From assembly GCF_026151205.1 (NCBI RefSeq), contig NC_087083.1, forward strand, positions 15,138,597-15,202,596: a DNA stretch of 64,000 nucleotides, written 5' to 3'. The notes under the pieces were generated by a model, which worked only from the letters and a program-made list of their open reading frames with translations, made no database searches and was not told the DNA's origin. A program made the translations under genes and the position numbers. Below, one piece after another: positions 58,627 to 64,000 of this stretch (position 1 is its first letter; each line of letters opens with the position of its first letter). The DNA is from Bolinopsis microptera. Its lineage: Eukaryota > Ctenophora > Tentaculata > Lobata > Bolinopsidae.

Positions 58627-60996
58627 ATGTCCACGGATGGGTTATTCCGGCTTCTTGAATCAGAACACTGTGATGCTTACTACACAATTTACTACCTATT
58701 CCATTCCAAAAGCAATGAAGTCAGGGAATTCTTAGGAACAAAGCTATTTAATCTATCAGAAACTGAACTGGAGTTTTTCCTACCCCAACTGCTACATCTG
58801 TACATCAACTATTCTTTTGTTGCGGACCATATTCACTCCTATCTCCTTTGTCGCTGCTTGAATGATGATATTTTTGCTTTAAAAACGGTTTGGTGGTTGA
58901 AGTCATGCAGTCAAGACGAATGGATGAACCCTGATGCAAAGCGTAGAGGACTCAGATTATTGGACATTATTATATCAAACGACATGAAATCTAAAAAGGG
59001 GACTAGTCCTGGAAAGTCATCTTCACCAGGTATTTGAAGTAATAAATTAGAAGTTTTCAATGTTTGTGTTTCACCTATAGCTCAATATTCCTTTTGTAAT
59101 AATAGCAGATTACTTAATCAAGGAATTGTTCAGGGGGAATTTGGTCAGGGGTTTGAAGTTTTGCTGTAAATCTAAAATATCTCTAACAGGACAATGCAAC
59201 CCTTTTCAGGAGCATCACTGCTGAACCTATCTGAAACAGAAACCCTAAAAAGAAGCAGTTCAACTCACTCCCTCTCCATATCACCAACTCAACCCCACGT
59301 GACAACCACGCCCAAGTTCGTGCGGACACATTCCAGATCCAGATCAGATGACAGTGGTCTGATAAACTTCATACCTATTTTGAGAAGTGCCAGCACCCAA
59401 CACTTGTCCGATTTAGCATCAGGTGATTTGTCGTTTTACAATTTACATGTTGGTTGTTTTCCCTGGCTTAGAATCATAGACTTTAATTGCAGTTTCGAAA
59501 TTTGTTTATCATCAATAAGATCAATTGATTAAATTCGATACATCTGATTAAATTAGATACATCTGATTCGATACATCTGATTAAATTAATTAATTAATTA
59601 AATTAAATGTGCAGGCGGAGCATTTGAACTGGACTGCTCAAACTGTCTAAACTCCTCCACCTTCTGGTCGTGTAGAAGTCACGTGCCTCGGTTGACAGTC
59701 CTACAGAACTTTGTCCAATCCTTCCTAAACATATGTGACAAACTCGGACCACTGGCAACCAAAGAGGACAAAATGAACAAGTTACACGCCGAACTGGGCA
59801 TCATAAATCTCAACCTTCCAGCTCGAGTTAAAATCCCCACAATCGGTGCCAAACACTACGACATAGTTCGAATTCCACCAAACCAAGGAATCGTACTAAA
59901 CTCAAAAGAAAGGATCCCATATATGGTAAACATAGAGTATGTAGAACGGCACAGCTCTGACTCCCCACTCCCAGCGCGGTGTACCAGAAACAACGACCCT
60001 GCCACGCCCCTAAAAACAGATAACGACCCATTTCAAACAATATCCGCTGCTTCAATCCGGAACAATCTCTCAACCCAATCAGAAAGTGAATGCCCCAAGT
60101 TTTCTTACGATAATAGTGATCCGTCAGCTAGCAGGTTAAAGGAACAATGGGAACTGACAGTTCAGCGAACAAAGCAGTTCTCCCCATACGGCCATCTACC
60201 TGGCTGGAATCTCCACTCGTGTATCGTTAAATGTGGGGATGATTTGCGGCAGGAAGTGGTGGCGTACCAGTTGCTGAAACAGTTCCAGAAAGTATGGCTG
60301 GAGGAGAAACTAGAGCTGTGGCTGTACCCGTACTCGGTAGTAGTGGTCAGTGAGGATTGTGGGTTTATTGAACTCATACCAAACACTGTTTCCATTCATC
60401 AGGTTAAGAAACAGAGTAAGCTATCCCTCCTGGGTTATTTTATCCAGGAGTTTGGTTCAGTCACCTCCCAATCCTTCCTTACTGCTCAGAAAAACTTTGT
60501 TCACAGCCTGGCTGCGTACTCTCTCTTTTGTTACTTCATCCAAGTGAAGGACAGGCACAACGGCAATATACTGGTAGACAACCAAGGTCACATAATTCAC
60601 ATAGACTACGGGTTTATGTTGTCTCATTCCCCGGGCCGGAACATAGGGTTTGAGAACTCCCCTTTTAAGTTGACCGAGGAGCACGTCGAGGTGCTGGGCG
60701 GACAAGACAGTGATTTATTCAACTACTTCAAACAGCTGCTCCTCAAAGGGTTCCTAGCTGCTCGGAAACATTTCGAGCGTATCAAGTTGATTGTTGAGGT
60801 TATGCAGTTGGGGTCACAGTGGCCGTGTTTCAACCGCCGCGCTGCAACGGTACACGATCTGCAGAATAGGTTCTTTTTGAACCTCACGGAGGAACAGTTG
60901 TCTAAACAGATTGATGGTATGATTTATCAAGCTCTGCGGTCTCTGACTACTAAGTTGTATGATAATTATCAGTATTTTACTGGTGGTATACTGTGA
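58627..60996 (+). CDS. PI4KB: Phosphatidylinositol 4-kinase beta (PI4KB)
   Basis: Makes PI4P on Golgi membranes from phosphatidylinositol and ATP. Exons: 58627-59029, 59210-59422, 59615-60996; both junctions are GT-AG and in phase (CCA G|GA; TCA G|GC), giving 665 residues. Start ATG 58627 (MSTDGLFRLLESEHCDAYYT) aligns with the human helical-domain start, although an upstream exon may exist because the frame is open further back. N-terminal lipid-kinase-unique helical domain (residues about 1-130: LPQLLHLYINYSF), a serine-rich linker (KRSSSTHSLS, HSRSRSDDSG; residues about 145-200) as in human, and LPARVKIPTIG. The kinase domain has SPYGHLPGWNL, CGDDLRQE (about 415), VSIHQVKKQSKLSLL, catalytic loop KDRHNGN (Asp518) and IDYGF (Asp536, where human has IDFGF). 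It ends SLTTKLYDNYQYFTGGIL, as in human (lTTKLYDgfQYltnGIm). It is shorter than the human enzyme (about 800) because the N-terminus and linkers are short. Confidence 0.92.
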
Positions 60997-61048
60997 GGAT
61001 TTAGCCGGATTTAGCAGGATTTAGCTGGATTTAGCAGGATTTAGCAGG
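60997..61048. repeat. Five copies of GGATTTAGC(A/C/T)
   Basis: Ten- to eleven-base repeats beginning directly after the PI4KB stop codon, in the 3' untranslated region. Confidence 0.85.
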
Positions 61049-61940
61049 AGAATGGTAGGAGAGTCACAGAGAGCTGATTTTGCAGAATTTCTATCGTCCG
61101 ATTGTGTATTATAATAGTTGAAACCGTCTTTTGGTTACGCATTGTAAATGAAATAGACTAGTATTTTTTGGTTATTTTTGTACATGTTTATTTTACGTGG
61201 CTGCGCTACTTCTGTTTTAGAGCAGAGATGTTTATTGATTGGTAAAGTTGATAAGATGTTGCGTTTTCTACTTGATATATTGTATAGCATTCTTGGCATA
61301 GTTCCATTGAGTGAATAGTTGAGACTACGCATAGAGAATTTACAAATAGTTGAGACTACGTAGAGAATTTACAAAGATTTTATTCAAGGCAGACAGTAAT
61401 AGGAAAATGTTTAATGACTAGATTTATTTTCACTTTTAATCCCTTTCCATCTGTAAGTTACATTGTTTCACTGATTGACCATGTTGGTAAATGGTTTAGA
61501 ATGGTTTAGAATATATCTGATATAGTCCCTATAGTTGTATAGTTAGTAGTTTTAGAAATTTAAAATAAGTTAAAAGTAAAATTGTTTGTTATTTTGTAAA
61601 ACGTTTTTTGAACTAAAAATATTTATCTGCTCCAATGGTCTGGGTTACAAGATATTTCTTCTAATTTTCATATTCTTTAGCGGAGAATGGATTACTTGTA
61701 ATTGTAACCGTTAGTAACCGTTAGTAACCGTTCAACTGTGATATTTGATTCGTTTATTGATTGAAAAAGTCGTTTGATTGGCGTTTCCCAACTAGTCAAT
61801 TATGCTTATTTATACTTTTCGCATAAATAGAATATTCAGTCAAGTAAAAGTAGCCTTAGCCTCTTTATGACATATTGGCACGTGATTGAGAATGACCAAT
61901 CACCGAATTTTTGTCTTACATAAAACTATAAAAACACCTA
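61049..61940. other. PI4KB 3' flank
   Basis: AT-rich. Small repeats: GTTGAGACTACG twice (61318, 61349), ATGGTTTAGA twice (61491, 61501), CGTTAGTAAC three times near 61710. No polyadenylation site can be chosen confidently and no gene is seen. Confidence 0.4.
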
Positions 61941-62313
61941 CAGGGTGTTTCAAGACTCGTGTCCAAATTTGAATCCGGCTGATTTCTTTTTAGGGATTAT
62001 CTTATAGATCGTATTTATTCAGTTCAAGTCCCAAACAAGTAGAACAGCCGAAAAACAGCATCAGAAGGGAGGCTAAAAAGTTAAAACTTGACATGGTAAA
62101 ACGTGCAATAGAAATATGATTTGAGGGTTCCAAACCTGTTATGCCGGAAGGGGGCTTGGTTCGGAAAGTTGATGAAATATTTGGGTTAATTTTGATATAT
62201 ATTTTGAAACGTAATAATTGATCTATAATTTAAAACTAAAATCGAACTGTTTGCCCTATTTTTTAGATTTTAAGGGTCTTTCAAAATTTGGACACAAGTC
62301 TTGAAACAACCTG
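61941..62313. mobile_element. Mariner-like MITE with TA target duplication
   Basis: Ends CAGGGTGTTTCAAGACTCGT and ACAAGTCTTGAAACAACCTG are inverted with few mismatches and continue with GTCCAAATTTGAA / TTCAAAATTTGGAC. Flanked by TA at 61939-61940 and 62314-62315. 373 bp, non-coding. (C)AGGGTGT ends with TA duplication fit Tc1/mariner. Confidence 0.8.
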
Positions 62314-62372
62314 TATAACAGTCACATAAATTTAGGCTACTGCAACTGTAAATTATCCTACACTTTTATAGC

Positions 62373-63253
62373 TACCTTACTCGGGATTATTATAACCGGG
62401 ATAAAGTGGTGGGTTTTGGAAGATTCCGCCATATTTTTCCCGGTCAAAAATTTTACCAGTCATAAAAAAACCCGCCGACTCAGATTATGGGGTTCCAAGG
62501 GGGTGGTGATCATCATATTTTCTTTGAAGTCTCATATGTGCTAGAGAAGACTTTTGAAGCAGTGGATGGAGGGCTGTAACTTAATTGGCGGTTGCTACCA
62601 TAATTTCGTTATAAAAATCACAATTTGGTTATAGAAATCAGATTTCAGGGTGGACCGTGATTCTCACTATTCTTGCCCATGAAGTGAGTAAACTGTGCCA
62701 CTATTTCATGGTCCACGGTGGATTGATTACTGGAGCAGTTGAAGATGCAAAGCCAAGACGTTCCCCAATACCAAGCGGTGGGCAGGAAATTAAGCTCCGG
62801 CTGACCTTCAGAGCAGTAGCCCCATTAGCGGACAAAATGAAAGTCTTGTTAAGACAACAATACAACTTCGAATTTGACGGTCAGTGCAGCAGGGGGATAT
62901 CAATAATGATAATGGAGGGGACATCAGCGATAATGAGAATGAGAATACGCTTTAATGAAGATTTGACTTATTATTGCTATAGATTTATTTTCCTTTAAAT
63001 ACTAGACGTGTCTTTTTTTTATTTCTGAGTAATATCAGTAACTGTAAATTGAAATAACTTCTTTAACAAGTAACAAAAACAGAAATTTCGGTTGAAAATT
63101 TGTTGACCTCTGAAAAAAAACTTGAAAGGTCGGCCACCGGTAAATACATGACCGGGATAATTTGGCGGGTTTTGGGAAATTCCGCCATATTTTTCCCGGT
63201 TATTAATTTTCCCAGTCATAAATTAACCCGCTATAATATTCCCGAGTAAGGTA
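62373..63253. mobile_element. 881-bp inverted-repeat element upstream of pinin
   Basis: Ends TACCTTACTCGGGATTATTA and TAATATTCCCGAGTAAGGTA are inverted. Subterminal copies of CCGCCATATTTTTCCCGGT occur at 62427 and 63182 in the same orientation, with GGCGGGTTTTGG-like text beside them. An open frame at 62657-62998 (GTG-initiated, 113 codons) lies inside and is unrecognised; AGGDIS-like acidic ends and poor composition make it doubtful. The element ends 107 bases before the pinin ATG, so it may supply promoter sequence. Confidence 0.7.
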
Positions 63254-63360
63254 TTTGCTTTTACAAGAGTTGAAAGTTATGATTTATTGGTTAATTAATT
63301 AGCTAATTAGTTAATTAGTTAAAATTAAGTTAATTATCTAACAGTTTTATTTGGTAGAGT

Positions 63361-63830
63361 ATGTCAGTGGAGATAATAGAGGCTCAGGAGCAGCTGCAGC
63401 GAGCTAGGGACAACTTGCGCCATGTTGAGGAGGGGATTAAGAAAACTGCTACATCTTCAAATCTTAGGTTGCTACTTTATACCTATGAGTATTGCTGAAA
63501 GCACAGTGTAAGGCCTACACGCTATGTACAATGTACATACTACATTGATATGGATGCCTGACTGTGACTGTCTGTTTTGTATTATCTTTCAAAACCCATC
63601 AGATAATATGAGATGTTTTGAGTTTTATCTCATTACTATCAGTCACCAAACACCATTTGACTTTTGAGTTGATAACCTAATCACTAATTCATCGTACGTA
63701 TAACATGTGTTGGAGTTTTTAGTATTAAAGATTTTAATTTCTTCAGATTTGGAGATAAGGATGCGGGCAGGGGCAGACCTGGCAGGGGCAGACCTGGACG
63801 CTTAATGGGTCGTCTTGGTGGCGTCCAGAG
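63361..63830 (+). CDS. PNN: Pinin, first two coding exons (continues beyond the window)
   Basis: Pinin is a nuclear-speckle and exon-junction-associated splicing factor, also found at desmosomes in vertebrates. Exon 63361-63467: MSVEIIEAQEQLQRARDNLR, then HVEEGIKKTATSSNL. It aligns with the human start (..LQEQLEKAKESLKNVDENIRKLTG). Donor AG|GTTGCT. Exon 63747-63830 (acceptor CTTCAG, donor GTATTT) restores the split Arg codon and reads FGDKDAGRGRPGRGRPGRLM, then GRLGGVQR, equivalent to the RGRG-rich stretch after the N-terminal coiled coil in the vertebrate protein. The pinin/SDK/memA domain would lie in later exons outside the window. The start is the first ATG, with no upstream in-frame extension needed. 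Confidence 0.8.
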
Positions 63831-64000
63831 GTATTTACTGAGTTTTAATTTTAACATTTTAAACTTTAGTCTTCGGGTACGGTTTTACTTTTATCAAATA
63901 AATCAATAATCAGATTTCTTAAAATGTATATAACAGTTTCAATACCTTGCTCGATAATATCAATACTAAGATCATTAGTATTAATGCTTTTCAAACAAAG
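63831..64000. other. Pinin intron 2 (partial)
   Basis: AT-rich sequence after the GTATTT donor, running to the end of the window with no acceptor-exon pair seen. Confidence 0.6.

Noticed and set aside
59828-60705. Several minus-strand frames within PI4KB
   Set aside because: Shadows of the plus-strand coding exon.
62657-62998. 113-codon frame inside the element upstream of pinin
   Set aside because: It needs a GTG start, has no recognisable domain, and lies wholly within an inverted-repeat element; noted there as doubtful.

Overview
The window is nuclear DNA of an invertebrate animal. It is AT-rich, has GT-AG introns, five recognisable animal genes and very many transposons. The host genes are Transformer-2 (Tra2), an ANKRD49-like ankyrin protein, the acetyltransferase NAT9, phosphatidylinositol 4-kinase beta (PI4KB) and the start of pinin, plus a weaker lysocardiolipin-acyltransferase-like exon. 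Short introns, palindrome-rich repeats and a Naiad-type Penelope element fit a cnidarian, sponge or similar marine invertebrate. I cannot name the species. No tRNA, rRNA, operon or CRISPR array was seen.

Layout. 0-9 kb: host exons (unassigned exons, LCLAT1-like exon, Tra2, ANKRD49-like) and a 29-bp tandem array. Tra2, the ankyrin gene and the array all carry many single-base indels, which looks like unpolished long-read sequence. 9-10.3 kb: a 10-bp-period satellite. 11.6-12.7 kb: a decayed transposase. 13.4-15.0 kb: a non-autonomous hAT-type element with an 8-bp target duplication and a second element nested in it. 15.4-24.8 kb: duplicated segments, LINE remnants and a 2.7-kb piggyBac-like element with TTAA duplications and regularly spaced palindromes. 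26.0-27.8 kb: an inverted-repeat element. 27.95-38.05 kb: the most notable object, a complete 10.1-kb DNA transposon. 38-49 kb: dispersed repeats, microsatellites, two further decayed hAT-like transposases, and an inverted relative of the 9-kb satellite. 49.5-51 kb: MULE and restriction-like-endonuclease retroelement remnants. 53-61 kb: NAT9, a LINE remnant, a Naiad-like element between two related MITEs, then PI4KB. 61.9-63.8 kb: two MITEs and pinin.

The 10.1-kb transposon has identical ends (TAGTGTGGTTGG...), an 8-bp duplication AGCTCGGC, inverted arms of about 2-3 kb, and one central gene. That gene has 11 exons on the minus strand. All introns are GT-AG and phase-consistent, and they give an uninterrupted 752-residue protein with RNase-H-like (hAT-like) transposase signatures. 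An unoccupied copy of the target sequence lies near 48.86 kb. The element therefore looks complete and young, from a divergent intron-rich hAT-like lineage.
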